NCBI RefSeq assembly: GCF_900149695.1
Contig: NZ_LT703003.1
Location: forward strand, 2,046,001-2,110,000
Length of the DNA: 64,000 bases
Reading direction: 5' to 3'
Source of the DNA: Anderseniella sp. Alg231-50
Lineage (GTDB): Bacteria; Pseudomonadota; Alphaproteobacteria; Rhizobiales; Aestuariivirgaceae
How positions within the stretch are numbered: position 1 is the stretch's first letter; each line of letters opens with the position of its first letter. Positions 27,503 through 35,999 of the stretch are shown here, one piece after another. Below the pieces are notes generated by a model, which saw only the letters and a program-made list of their open reading frames with translations, was not told the DNA's origin and searched no databases. The translations under genes and the position numbers were made by a program.

Positions 27503-29485
27503 ATGAACGATCCCCTGACTACGCAAGACGGTGAACCTGTCGAAGACGCTGTCGAAAGCGGCCCCGACGTGATCAAGCGGTTCGCAAAAACGCTGCCGGG
27601 CAGGCCGGGCGTTTACCGGATGTATAACCACAAGGGCGATGTGCTTTACGTGGGCAAGGCGCGCAACCTGAAGAATCGTGTCTCGAATTATACCCGCCTG
27701 GGCGGCCATACCAATCGCATTGCGGCAATGATCGCCAATACCTGCTCGATGGAGTTCGTGACCACCAAGACAGAGCCGGAAGCCCTGTTGCTGGAAGCAA
27801 ACCTGATCAAGCGGCTGAAACCGCGCTACAATGTCATCCTGCGCGACGACAAGTCGTTTCCCTATATCCTGATCGCCAAGGATCACGACGTTGCCCAGAT
27901 CACCAAGCATCGCGGCGCGCGTAATCGCAAGGGCAGTTATTATGGCCCGTTCGCATCAGCCGGCTCGGTAAACACCACCATAAACCTGTTGCAGAAGGCG
28001 TTCCTGCTGCGATCGTGTTCCGACAGTTATTATGAGAACCGCACCCGGCCGTGCCTGCTGTTCCAGATCAAGCGCTGTGCCGCACCATGCACCGGTGAGA
28101 TTTCCGCAGATGGCTACAGTGAACTGGTGAAGCAGGCGGAAGCCTTTCTGTCCGGCAAATCCAACGCGGTGAAAACAGCCCTGGCCAAGCAGATGGAGGC
28201 GGCGTCGGAAGAGCTGGATTTTGAGCGTGCGGCGGTTTGCCGTGACCGGATTTCAGCGCTCAGCCATGTCACCGCGTCGCAGGGAATCAATCCGCAGGGC
28301 GTGGCAGAAGCTGACATTTTTGGCCTGGCACAGGAGGGGGGGCAAACCTGCATTCAGGTGTTTTTCATCAGGGCGGGGCAGAACTGGGGCACGCGTGCCT
28401 ACTTCCCGCGCGCCGATAAATCCGTTGAACCGGCTGATGTGCTGGCTGCCTTCATTGCCCAGTTTTACGATGACAAGCCGGTGCCGCGCCAAATCATGCT
28501 GTCCTCGGATGTCAGCGAACTTGATCTGTTGCGCGACGCGCTTTCGACCAAGGCGGGCCGGAAGGTGGAGGTTCTGGTGCCGCAGCGCGGGGAGAAACGC
28601 GAACTGGTGCAACATGCCATGACCAATGCGCGTGAGGCGCTGGGCCGCAAACTGGCTGATACGTCATCCCAGAAGAAATTGCTGGAAGGGGTGAAGAACG
28701 TGTTCGGGCTGGAGCGCATGCCGCGGCGCATAGAGGTCTACGACAATTCGCACATCCAGGGCACCAATGCGGTCGGCGGCATGATCGTGGCCGGGCCGGA
28801 GGGGCTGGCCAAAGCGCATTATCGCAAATTCAACATCAAGACCGAGCAGGATACCGGCGGCGACGATTTCGGCATGATGAAGGAAGTTCTGACACGGCGG
28901 TTTTCACGCCTCCTGAAGGAGCATGGCGACCGTCCTGCGAACACCGGAGAGGACTTGCCGGCCAGCGACGACACCAGTGGTGATGACATGAGTGCCGATG
29001 ACACGAGTGCCGATGACACCAGCGTCGGCACGTGGCCGGATCTGTTGTTGATTGACGGCGGCAAAGGCCAGCTTTCGGCGGTCCAGGACGTTTTGAAGGA
29101 GTTGGGCATCAAGGACGTGCCGGTGGCCGGTATCTCCAAGGGGCCGGACCGCAATGCGGGCCGCGAGCAGTTCCATATTTCGGGGAAGGCGCCTTTCATG
29201 CTCGAACAACGTGACCCGGTGTTGTATTATGTGCAAAGGTTGCGCGATGAAGCACACAGATTTGCCATCGGCACACATCGGGCCAAGCGAGCCAAGGCGG
29301 CGCTTGCCAATCCTCTTGACGAGATTGGCGGCATCGGACCAGGACGCAAAAAGGCACTGCTTCGCGCCTTCGGATCGGCCCGCGCGGTCTCCGGCGCATC
29401 GGCGGCTGATCTCGAGCAGGTTGAAGGAATCAGCAAAAGTCTGGCAACTGCCATATACGGTTATTTCCACGAGGGCGAAACTTGA
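27503..29485 (+). CDS. uvrC: Excinuclease ABC subunit C
   Basis: Nucleotide excision repair nuclease of 660 residues. Domains in order: GIY-YIG nuclease ([21 protein letters not shown], residues 33-55), cysteine-containing linker ([13 protein letters not shown]), UVR domain near 205-240, RNase H-like nuclease ([21 protein letters not shown]) and two helix-hairpin-helix motifs at the C-terminus. An odd Asp/Ser/Thr-rich insert at about 489-508 is made of four five-residue units ([20 protein letters not shown]) from a 15-base DNA repeat, placed in the RNase H domain just before LLLIDGGK. Its stop overlaps the pgsA TTG start. Confidence 0.95.
   Translation: MNDPLTTQDGEPVEDAVESGPDVIKRFAKTLPGRPGVYRMYNHKGDVLYVGKARNLKNRVSNYTRLGGHTNRIAAMIANTCSMEFVTTKTEPEALLLEANLIKRLKPRYNVILRDDKSFPYILIAKDHDVAQITKHRGARNRKGSYYGPFASAGSVNTTINLLQKAFLLRSCSDSYYENRTRPCLLFQIKRCAAPCTGEISADGYSELVKQAEAFLSGKSNAVKTALAKQMEAASEELDFERAAVCRDRISALSHVTASQGINPQGVAEADIFGLAQEGGQTCIQVFFIRAGQNWGTRAYFPRADKSVEPADVLAAFIAQFYDDKPVPRQIMLSSDVSELDLLRDALSTKAGRKVEVLVPQRGEKRELVQHAMTNAREALGRKLADTSSQKKLLEGVKNVFGLERMPRRIEVYDNSHIQGTNAVGGMIVAGPEGLAKAHYRKFNIKTEQDTGGDDFGMMKEVLTRRFSRLLKEHGDRPANTGEDLPASDDTSGDDMSADDTSADDTSVGTWPDLLLIDGGKGQLSAVQDVLKELGIKDVPVAGISKGPDRNAGREQFHISGKAPFMLEQRDPVLYYVQRLRDEAHRFAIGTHRAKRAKAALANPLDEIGGIGPGRKKALLRAFGSARAVSGASAADLEQVEGISKSLATAIYGYFHEGET
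28967..29026 (+). repeat. Four imperfect 15-base tandem repeats inside uvrC
   Basis: In-frame units at 28967-28981, 28982-28996, 28997-29011 and 29012-29026 encode [15 protein letters not shown] and DDTSV. The units differ at a few bases, so the array is not very recent. It forms an acidic loop within the C-terminal nuclease domain and is a likely site for length change between strains. Confidence 0.85.
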
Positions 29486-30096
29486 GCGCTGGCGCTGACA
29501 AAATCAGGCATCCGAACCGGCGCGGCAACGTTGCCACCTGGTTGCCCAATATCCTGACCTACCTGCGAATTGCCGCGGTGCCGGTGGTGGTGGGCCTGCT
29601 GATCTATGGCGGCGACACCAATCACTGGATCGCGGTGGCGATTTTTATCTTCGCTGCCATCACCGACTTCCTTGACGGATACCTGGCCCGCATCTGGGAA
29701 CAGCAATCCTCGCTGGGCAGAATGCTGGACCCGATCGCCGACAAGCTGCTGATTGCGTCAGTTCTGCTGGCGGTGACGTATACCGGTGAGATCAAGGGCG
29801 TGCATATCTGGGCGGCAATCATCATATTGTGCCGCGAAATACTGGTATCGGGCCTGCGGGAATTTCTCGCCGAAATCAAGGTGTCCGTTCCGGTGACCCA
29901 ACTGGCCAAGTGGAAAACCACCTTCCAGATGATCGCCATAGGGTTTTTGATTGTCGGGCCTGCCGGTGACAAGGTATTTCATCATACCTCCACGATCGGG
30001 CTGACGTTTTTGTGGATTGCCGCCGTTGCAACGCTTTACACAGGCTATGATTATTTCCGCGCCGGCGTGAAGCATGTCATGGAAGAAGACGAATGA
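29482..30096 (+). CDS. pgsA: CDP-diacylglycerol-glycerol-3-phosphate 3-phosphatidyltransferase
   Basis: Membrane enzyme of 204 residues that makes phosphatidylglycerol phosphate. The CDP-alcohol phosphotransferase motif is complete: DFLDGYLAR, then [13 protein letters not shown] (D-x2-DG-x2-AR-x8-G-x3-D-x3-D). Four or more hydrophobic helices. The start is TTG at 29482, overlapping the uvrC stop, with GAGG about seven bases upstream. Its stop shares ATGA with moaD. Confidence 0.92.
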   Translation: MSAGADKIRHPNRRGNVATWLPNILTYLRIAAVPVVVGLLIYGGDTNHWIAVAIFIFAAITDFLDGYLARIWEQQSSLGRMLDPIADKLLIASVLLAVTYTGEIKGVHIWAAIIILCREILVSGLREFLAEIKVSVPVTQLAKWKTTFQMIAIGFLIVGPAGDKVFHHTSTIGLTFLWIAAVATLYTGYDYFRAGVKHVMEEDE

Positions 30097-30344
30097 AGGT
30101 TATGTATTTTGCCTGGGTGCGGCAGCGCACCGGCACGGGCGAGGAAATGATCGAGGTACCAGCGGATGTAAGCACTGTCGCTGATCTCGCGGCGCATCTG
30201 GCGACCCGCGATGAAGGCTATGCTGCCGCGTTTGCTGATATGCGTGTTATCCGTGCAGCGCTGGACCAGGAGCATGTGGCGCTTGACCATCCGCTCGGTG
30301 ATGCACGCGAAATTGCATTTTTTCCACCGGTCACGGGTGGATGA
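30093..30344 (+). CDS. moaD: Molybdopterin synthase sulfur carrier subunit
   Basis: Ubiquitin-like protein of 83 residues ending in the required Gly-Gly (PPVTGG), the C-terminus that carries the thiocarboxylate used in molybdopterin synthesis. It overlaps the pgsA stop by four bases. The partner moaE usually follows, but here 172 bases without a gene come next and then pmtA, so moaE must lie elsewhere. The cofactor would be needed by the CoxL-like enzyme encoded 5 kb upstream. Confidence 0.9.
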   Translation: MKVMYFAWVRQRTGTGEEMIEVPADVSTVADLAAHLATRDEGYAAAFADMRVIRAALDQEHVALDHPLGDAREIAFFPPVTGG

Positions 30345-30516
30345 CACGGCATCATCCGTGTACAATTCTTGCCACGGTTTAAGGTTAGGTCTGGATGATA
30401 TGGCTCGAGTCCGTGATGGTGACTCGGGTCCAGCCAGTGCAGTCTGCAAACACGATACAGCACCGACCTGGGCGGACCAGCTCGGCACCGGCTGACATAA
30501 AAAAGGGGAAACGCTC

Positions 30517-31119
30517 GTGGCCAATCGCATGGCAAGGCATGTTGCCAATCGTTTTGACGAGGAAATCCGGTTCTTCAAGACTTGGATCGACAAGCCCAAG
30601 GCTATGGGCGCGGTGTTGCCGACAAGCAGCGTAACCGCAAAGCGCATGGCAAGCCTTATCAGCCCGGGGTGCGATGATCCGGTGCTTGAACTCGGTCCCG
30701 GCACAGGTGTCATAACCAAGGCAATCCTGGCGCGTGGTGTAAAACCGGCCAAGCTGTTTTCAGTCGAGTATACCGAAGCGTTCATTCCGCAACTGATGTC
30801 GGATTTCCCCGGGGTGAACATACTCCACGGCAACGCTTTTCGCCTGGACGATGTGTTGCCCGATATGGGTGAAAGCAGGTTCGACACCATCATATCCGCC
30901 ATCCCGATGCTGAATTTTCCGGTCAAACAAAGGGTCGAACTGCTGAACGAACTGTTTGACCGGCTCAATCCGGGGCGTCCGATCGTACAGATTTCCTATG
31001 GCCCGGTCTCGCCGATACCGCCTGACTGGCAGACCTACTCGGTCGAACCGTTTGACTGGATGGTGCGCAACATACCGCCGGCACGGCTATGGGTGTTTCG
31101 CCGGATACTTGCTGCTTAG
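30517..31119 (+). CDS. pmtA: Phospholipid N-methyltransferase (PmtA type)
   Basis: SAM-dependent methyltransferase of 200 residues. The SAM-binding motif is LELGPGTGVITKAIL, and the N-terminal helix (FFKTWIDKPKAMGAVLPTSS) matches the membrane-binding start of Rhizobium-type PmtA. It converts phosphatidylethanolamine to phosphatidylcholine in up to three steps. The GTG at 30517 has a strong AAGGGGAA six bases upstream. Some relatives were named as rRNA adenine methylases, but the PmtA-type N-terminus argues against that. Confidence 0.85.
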   Translation: MANRMARHVANRFDEEIRFFKTWIDKPKAMGAVLPTSSVTAKRMASLISPGCDDPVLELGPGTGVITKAILARGVKPAKLFSVEYTEAFIPQLMSDFPGVNILHGNAFRLDDVLPDMGESRFDTIISAIPMLNFPVKQRVELLNELFDRLNPGRPIVQISYGPVSPIPPDWQTYSVEPFDWMVRNIPPARLWVFRRILAA

Positions 31120-31207
31120 ATCAGGCTGATGTGGTCGACTGAGCCTGCTCTCTTGCCGCGATCCGGCAACACCGCACGCTGCTCAATCCGACTTGCGACG
31201 GAAATCT

Positions 31208-32860
31208 TCAATGATTGTCCGCCTCGGCAAACCTGCCGCCGGTCAGCAGGTGTTCAGCCAGTGTCTCATCACGGCCATAGATGTCACGCCGGAAGTTGGT
31301 GGTGCCATCCTTGTTTACCCAGGCCGTAATATAGGTGATGTACACCGGCACCTTCTTTTTCAGCTTGACGATGCGCCGCTTGCCGGACGCTATCTGATTG
31401 TTGATCTTGTTCAAGGTCCAGTTCTGCTTTCCAAGGATAACTTCTGCCAGCTTCGTCGGGTTCTGCACGCGCATGCAGCCGTGGGAAAACACGCGCAAAT
31501 CCTTTTTGAACAGGCTCTTTGACGGGGTGTCGTGAATGTAGACATTGTATTTGTTGGGGAACATGAACTTGATGCGGCCGAGCGCGTTCTTGTTGCCGGT
31601 ATCCTGTCGCAGCCGGAACGGCATCCGGCGCATGCCGGCCCAGTTGACCGTGTAGGGATTGACCACCTTGCCTGACTTGTTGAGCACGCGAATGCTCTGC
31701 CGCTGCAGATATCCGGGGTCTTTTTTCAGCTTCGGCAGATATTCCCTGTTGGCGATTGAAGACGGCACATTCCAATACGGGTTGATAACCAGATAGCTCA
31801 TCTCCTCGGTAAATACAGGTGTCTTGTGATAGGTCTTGCCGACGACAATCCGGGCGGTGTGGATGGTCTTGCCGTTATTGACCACTTTCAATTCCTGGTC
31901 GGCCAGATTGGCAAACACGTAGAAGCCGCCAGGCTCGCGATCAAGCCAGCGCCGGCGTTCCAGGTTGACCTCCAGCTGCCTGATGCGCTTGGCGACGGGT
32001 ATGTTCATCTGTTTCAGGGTCGTGGGGCCGATAACACCGTCATCGGTCAGGCCATGACGGCGCTGGAATTTCTTTACCGCGGCAACGGTCACTTCATCAT
32101 AGGCATCGTCGACCGGCCGGGTTGCCGGATCCATGTCGCCGGTGGTCATGAGAAATTCACGCAGGATCGGCAGGCGCACATCTTCCTTGCCGGGCTTCAT
32201 GGCCTTTCCGGGAGGGATGGTTGCCCAGCCGCCGGCCGCAGCGATTGCGCGGTACTCTTTAAGCTTCGCAACCAGCCGGTGATAGCGCTTGTCCTGCGGC
32301 ATGAGGGTCTGGATGTAGGGCAGCAGGTCATCTGCCTTTTCAGCACCATCGAGCAGGTAGGCCGCACCCAGCTCGCGAACCTTGATGTCATTGTCGCGGG
32401 TGACATCTTTTGGCGAAACACGCCCGCGCGTCAGGTCGCGGGCCATATCGATAAACGCACTGGTCAGCAGCATTTCCAGTTCGGCCAGGGCACGCGGATG
32501 CGGATCACCGATCAGGGCGCGAATATCGGCCAGCCGGTATTTGAACTCGCGAAGTCCGTGGTTTTCGATATTGCCCAGAAACTGCAGCAGCATGCGGCCT
32601 TTGGTCTTCATGCCGTTGTCGCGCACCCAGATGGGCTTGAAGGAGCGGTCGGAATAGTAGGTGAAAACCTGGATCAGTCGGTCATCGTCGTCCAGGGAGC
32701 CGATATTGCTCTCGCCGTTGATGATGATTGATTCAATCGTCTTGCCGACAACTTCGTTGCCTGCTGCGTGGGCCGGCAGCCTTGCCAGCGAAATGCATGC
32801 TGAAAGTGTCAGAGCGAAAAGCAGGAAGTGAGCGAACGACCGCATATTGGAAATCTCCAT
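31208..32860 (-). CDS. L,D-transpeptidase, YcbB type
   Basis: Exported peptidoglycan cross-linking enzyme of 550 residues. An N-terminal signal peptide ends near AHA (residue 32). A peptidoglycan-binding domain lies around 255-290 (DEVTVAAVKKFQRRHGL..GVIGPTT), and the YkuD catalytic domain has the motif SHGCMRV with H460 and nucleophile C462. It should form 3-3 cross-links or attach envelope proteins. The start could also be the second ATG, 15 bases downstream (MRSF). It stands alone, with divergent fasciclin gene upstream. Confidence 0.9.
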   Translation of the reverse strand: MEISNMRSFAHFLLFALTLSACISLARLPAHAAGNEVVGKTIESIIINGESNIGSLDDDDRLIQVFTYYSDRSFKPIWVRDNGMKTKGRMLLQFLGNIENHGLREFKYRLADIRALIGDPHPRALAELEMLLTSAFIDMARDLTRGRVSPKDVTRDNDIKVRELGAAYLLDGAEKADDLLPYIQTLMPQDKRYHRLVAKLKEYRAIAAAGGWATIPPGKAMKPGKEDVRLPILREFLMTTGDMDPATRPVDDAYDEVTVAAVKKFQRRHGLTDDGVIGPTTLKQMNIPVAKRIRQLEVNLERRRWLDREPGGFYVFANLADQELKVVNNGKTIHTARIVVGKTYHKTPVFTEEMSYLVINPYWNVPSSIANREYLPKLKKDPGYLQRQSIRVLNKSGKVVNPYTVNWAGMRRMPFRLRQDTGNKNALGRIKFMFPNKYNVYIHDTPSKSLFKKDLRVFSHGCMRVQNPTKLAEVILGKQNWTLNKINNQIASGKRRIVKLKKKVPVYITYITAWVNKDGTTNFRRDIYGRDETLAEHLLTGGRFAEADNH

Positions 32861-33087
32861 CTTTGCCCCCGATGTGAGCCAGTATAACGTCGTTAAACCA
32901 AATTAGAACGGTGAAAAATTCAATTTGGTTCACGCATATTTTTGTGACCGGTTACCGGAGATCTGAACAGCCTTGGCATGAGTAAACAGCGGCACGATCA
33001 GCCGACGCAATGATGCAACCGGGTGATCATGCCCGCCAGCCGTATGGTCGGCCCGGGTCAACCTGACTGAAAATGGGAGAACAAATT

Positions 33088-33573
33088 ATGCGCAAAGCAA
33101 CTCTTGGTATCGCCGTGGCACTCGGCCTTATGACGGGCTCGGCACAGGCTGCAAACATTGTCGAAGTCGCTCAGGGCGCCGGCACTTTCAACACGCTGAT
33201 CGCCGCGGCCAAGGCTGCCGGCCTTGCCGGTGCACTTGCAGAGGGTGACAACCTCACCGTTTTTGCACCAACCGACGAAGCCTTTGCGGCGTTGCCGGCG
33301 GGCACGGTGGAGAACCTGCTGAAACCTGAAAACAAGGATCAGCTGGCAGCCGTGCTGTCTTACCATGTGCTGCCGCGCAAGCTGATGTCCAATCAGTTGC
33401 CCGGCCGCACCATTCACGTGCGCACGATCAAGTCTTCCGGTGACCGCACGCTGGCCGTCAGCAAGTCGTCCTCAGGTGTCACCGTAGACCAGGCCAATGT
33501 CATTACTGCCGATATTGCAGCATCAAACGGCGTTGTGCACGTGATCGACAAGGTCATGCTGCCCGACAGCTAG
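33088..33573 (+). CDS. Secreted fasciclin-domain protein
   Basis: Protein of 161 residues: signal peptide MRKATLGIAVALGLMTGSAQA, then a single FAS1 domain with the H1 box NTLIAAAKAAGL, VFAPTDEAFAAL, and the closing GVVHVIDKVMLP. FAS1 domains act in adhesion or binding; bacterial single-domain forms are periplasmic or secreted and of unclear role. The ATG at 33088 follows GGGAGA by seven bases; the earlier in-frame ATG at 33073 overlaps that site. A strong terminator follows. Confidence 0.9.
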   Translation: MRKATLGIAVALGLMTGSAQAANIVEVAQGAGTFNTLIAAAKAAGLAGALAEGDNLTVFAPTDEAFAALPAGTVENLLKPENKDQLAAVLSYHVLPRKLMSNQLPGRTIHVRTIKSSGDRTLAVSKSSSGVTVDQANVITADIAASNGVVHVIDKVMLPDS

Positions 33574-33614
33574 GCAATCGGCCTGTTGTTCTGATCAGGT
33601 GACACAATGAAACA

Positions 33615-33652
33615 GTGGCGCGGCCGGATGACCGGCTGCGCCACGTCTTTTT
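33615..33652 (+). terminator. Intrinsic terminator after the fasciclin gene
   Basis: A 13-base stem (33615-33627 with 33632-33644, one G-T pair) with loop ATGA is followed by GTCTTTTT at 33645-33652. It lies 41 bases after the fasciclin stop and before the convergent ilvE end at 33683. Confidence 0.9.
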
Positions 33653-33682
33653 GGCAAACACTGCTGGCCGGGTTGAAAACCG

Positions 33683-34576
33683 CTACTCGGCGGCAGCCAC
33701 CTTTGGCTGCACCGCGCTGGTGTAGTCGTTCATCAGCGTCGTCGTAATGTCGCCGACGGTGAAACTGTAGGGTCCGATTTCAGACACCGGTGTTACCTCG
33801 GCAGCGGTTCCGACGATAAAGCATTCTTCAAAGTCGGCCATTTCCTCCGGCATGATGACGCGCTCGTTGATCTTGATCTGGCGAGTGCGAGCCAGTTCCA
33901 TGACGGTTTGGCGGGTAATGCCGTTCAGGAAACAGTCCGGTGTCGGTGTGTGCAGTTCGCCATCCTTGATGAAGAACACGTTTGCACCGGTTGCCTCGGC
34001 CACCTGGCCGCGATAGTCGAGCATCAGTGCATCGGCATAGCCTTTGCGTTCGGCTGCATGCTTCGACAAGGTGCAGATCATGTAGAGACCGGCTGCTTTC
34101 GCTTCACAAGGAATGGTTGCAGGATCGGGACGCCGCCACTTTGCCATGTCCAGCCGGATGCCCTTGAGGCGCTCCTCGGCATCGAAGTAGCTCGGCCACT
34201 CCCAGATCGCGATGGCAACATTGATCTTTGTGGTCTGGGCCGATACGCCCATCATTTCAGACCCGCGCCAGGCGACCGGGCGTACATAGGCATCCTGCAA
34301 CCCCTGACGGGCCAGCAACGCCTTGCAGGCATCGTCTATTTCAGCAACCGTGTAGGGAATTTCCATGTCGAGGAATTCTGCCGAACGGAACAGGCGTTCA
34401 GTGTGTTCGGTGAGCTTGAAAATTTCACCGCCATAGGCGCGTTCACCTTCAAATACCGATGACGCATAATGTAATGCGTGGGACAATACGTGCAGTTGTG
34501 CAGCAGACCACGGTACAAATTCACCGTTCAACCAGATATCACCATCACGTTGATCAAAAGGCAGTGACGCGGCCAT
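33683..34576 (-). CDS. ilvE: Branched-chain amino acid aminotransferase
   Basis: PLP class IV aminotransferase of 297 residues. Seen: DIWLNGEFVPW and HALHYASSVFEGERAY at the start, the likely Schiff-base lysine in EAKAAGLYM, and VAEATGANVFFIKDG with PTPDCFLNGITRQTVMELA, typical of IlvE. It interconverts valine, leucine or isoleucine and their keto acids. It starts 163 bases from the divergent MarR-type regulator; the shared space holds a strong inverted repeat that may control both. Confidence 0.9.
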   Translation of the reverse strand: MAASLPFDQRDGDIWLNGEFVPWSAAQLHVLSHALHYASSVFEGERAYGGEIFKLTEHTERLFRSAEFLDMEIPYTVAEIDDACKALLARQGLQDAYVRPVAWRGSEMMGVSAQTTKINVAIAIWEWPSYFDAEERLKGIRLDMAKWRRPDPATIPCEAKAAGLYMICTLSKHAAERKGYADALMLDYRGQVAEATGANVFFIKDGELHTPTPDCFLNGITRQTVMELARTRQIKINERVIMPEEMADFEECFIVGTAAEVTPVSEIGPYSFTVGDITTTLMNDYTSAVQPKVAAAE

Positions 34577-34686
34577 GGCTGGCGCTCCTCATGTGGCCGG
34601 TATCGAATCCTGAATTCACCTACCGGGGTTGTCATTACTAACGCGGATATTCAAAAAAATCGATTATGGCACTAACAACAGCCGTA

Positions 34687-34713
34687 ATTTATGTCAATAT
34701 AGCTGACATAAAT
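34687..34713. promoter_or_regulatory. Probable MarR/PetP operator (perfect inverted repeat)
   Basis: Perfect ten-base arms ATTTATGTCA (34687-34696) and TGACATAAAT (34704-34713) flank the seven bases ATATAGC. The size and dyad form fit a MarR-family dimer site. It ends 25 bases before the preferred start of the MarR gene and lies in the divergent space with ilvE, so it is placed to autoregulate the operon and perhaps affect ilvE. Confidence 0.8.
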
Positions 34714-34738
34714 CGTGATAGCCAATACGGATCCGGAA

Positions 34739-35245
34739 ATGACTTTTGCCATGGACGCACAGGCAGACGAGAACTCTGTAGAGCGGAAAGTTTCGCGCGA
34801 CGCCGTTATTGAACTGATCGAGCTGTTGTATTTCGGCTACCGTGACTTCACCTCGGATCCGGATGTGTTGCTGCTGGATTTCGGGTTTGGCCGGGCGCAT
34901 CACCGTGTTGTGCATTTCGTAGGCCGCAATCCTGGTATCAGCGTGGCAGAGCTGCTTGATATCCTGCGCATCACCAAGCAGAGCCTGGCGCGGGTGCTGA
35001 AGGAACTGGTCGAACGCGGGATCATTGAGCAGCGGTCCGGGAATGCTGACCGGCGAAGGCGGCTGCTGCATCTGACTGCGGACGGCGTTTCGCTGCACGA
35101 CAGGCTGATGCAACCGCAAATTGAACGGGTACAGGCGGCAATCAGACATGCAGGCGGTGATGCCGCGCCGGTTTTCCAGCAGATATTGTACGGCCTGATC
35201 GATGAGGATGAACGCGACCGGGTGGAAAAGGTGGTCAGTCCATGA
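34739..35245 (+). CDS. petP: MarR family regulator (PetP-like)
   Basis: Winged-helix regulator of 168 residues: the recognition region ISVAELLDILRITKQSLARVLKEL and the wing RSGNADRRRRLLHLT are typical. The gene pair MarR then PetR-like response regulator next to ilvE matches PetP/PetR known from Rhodobacter, where they are needed for cytochrome bc1 expression. I chose ATG at 34739; a GTG at 34715 is directly against the operator repeat and unlikely. Its stop overlaps the response-regulator start (ATGA). Confidence 0.82.
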   Translation: MTFAMDAQADENSVERKVSRDAVIELIELLYFGYRDFTSDPDVLLLDFGFGRAHHRVVHFVGRNPGISVAELLDILRITKQSLARVLKELVERGIIEQRSGNADRRRRLLHLTADGVSLHDRLMQPQIERVQAAIRHAGGDAAPVFQQILYGLIDEDERDRVEKVVSP

Positions 35246-35943
35246 CCGGGCCGCTCGATGATCTGCCACATGTGCTGATTGTTGATGACGACAAGCGGCT
35301 TCGTGAATTGCTGGGGTCGTTTCTGTCGGCTAACGGATGCCGGGTGTCTGCGGTGAGTGGGGCAGCCGAGGCACGCCTGCATATGCAGGGCATGTCGTTT
35401 GACCTGCTGGTGCTGGACGTGATGATGCCGGACGAAACCGGTCTCGACTTTGCAGGATCACTGCGTGCGGCCGGCAATGACGTGCCGATACTGATGTTGT
35501 CGGCGCGGGCCGAAATAGAACACAGGATCGAAGGCTTAAGCGCTGGTGTCGATGATTACCTGACCAAGCCGTTTGAGCCGCGCGAGTTGCTGCTGCGGGT
35601 GCAGGCCATCCTGAAGCGCCATGCGCTGGCGCTACCTGCCAGCACGGAAGTGGCGGAAGTGAGTTTCGGCGCATTCTCGTTCAACCTGTTGCGGGGAGAA
35701 TTACGCCGGGGCGGCCAGATTGTGCATTTGACGACACGCGAGCGCGACATATTGCGCATTCTGGCGCAACGCGCCGGCGAGCCTGTGGCCCGCGCAGATA
35801 TTATCGAACCGGCCCAGGAAGACACGAACCGGGCGGTGGATGTGCAGATCAACCGGCTTCGGCGCAAGATTGAGGATCAGCCTGCCATGCCGGTTTATCT
35901 GCAAACCGTGCGTGGACATGGTTATACTTTGCACGTGGACTAG
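35242..35943 (+). CDS. petR: OmpR-type response regulator (PetR-like)
   Basis: Two-domain regulator of 233 residues. The receiver has the acidic VDDDKR, phosphoacceptor D59 (LVLDVMMPD) and conserved K109 (YLTKPFEP). The winged-helix output domain ends RAVDVQINRLRRKIE and TVRGHGYTLHVD, as in OmpR/PhoB proteins. It is coupled by a four-base overlap to the MarR gene and followed by the histidine kinase gene 56 bases later. A 14-base palindrome overlaps its stop codon. Confidence 0.88.
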   Translation: MTGPLDDLPHVLIVDDDKRLRELLGSFLSANGCRVSAVSGAAEARLHMQGMSFDLLVLDVMMPDETGLDFAGSLRAAGNDVPILMLSARAEIEHRIEGLSAGVDDYLTKPFEPRELLLRVQAILKRHALALPASTEVAEVSFGAFSFNLLRGELRRGGQIVHLTTRERDILRILAQRAGEPVARADIIEPAQEDTNRAVDVQINRLRRKIEDQPAMPVYLQTVRGHGYTLHVD

Positions 35944-35955
35944 GGTCGCGACCCT
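35942..35955. repeat. Perfect 14-base palindrome at the petR stop
   Basis: AGGGTCGCGACCCT is fully self-complementary and overlaps the TAG of petR. It lies 44 bases before the histidine kinase start. It could be a binding site or a small mRNA hairpin lowering expression of the kinase; its loop would be too tight for a stable standard hairpin, and no T-run follows. Confidence 0.5.
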
Positions 35956-35999
35956 GGGCGCACCTGCACACGTTGAGTGTATTTTGAAAGGTTTTTCAC

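Noticed and set aside
32880-32950. CtrA-like site (TTAA-N7-TTAA) before the L,D-transpeptidase gene
   Set aside because: Only one TTAA half is present with a poor second half (TAGA); not enough to call a site.
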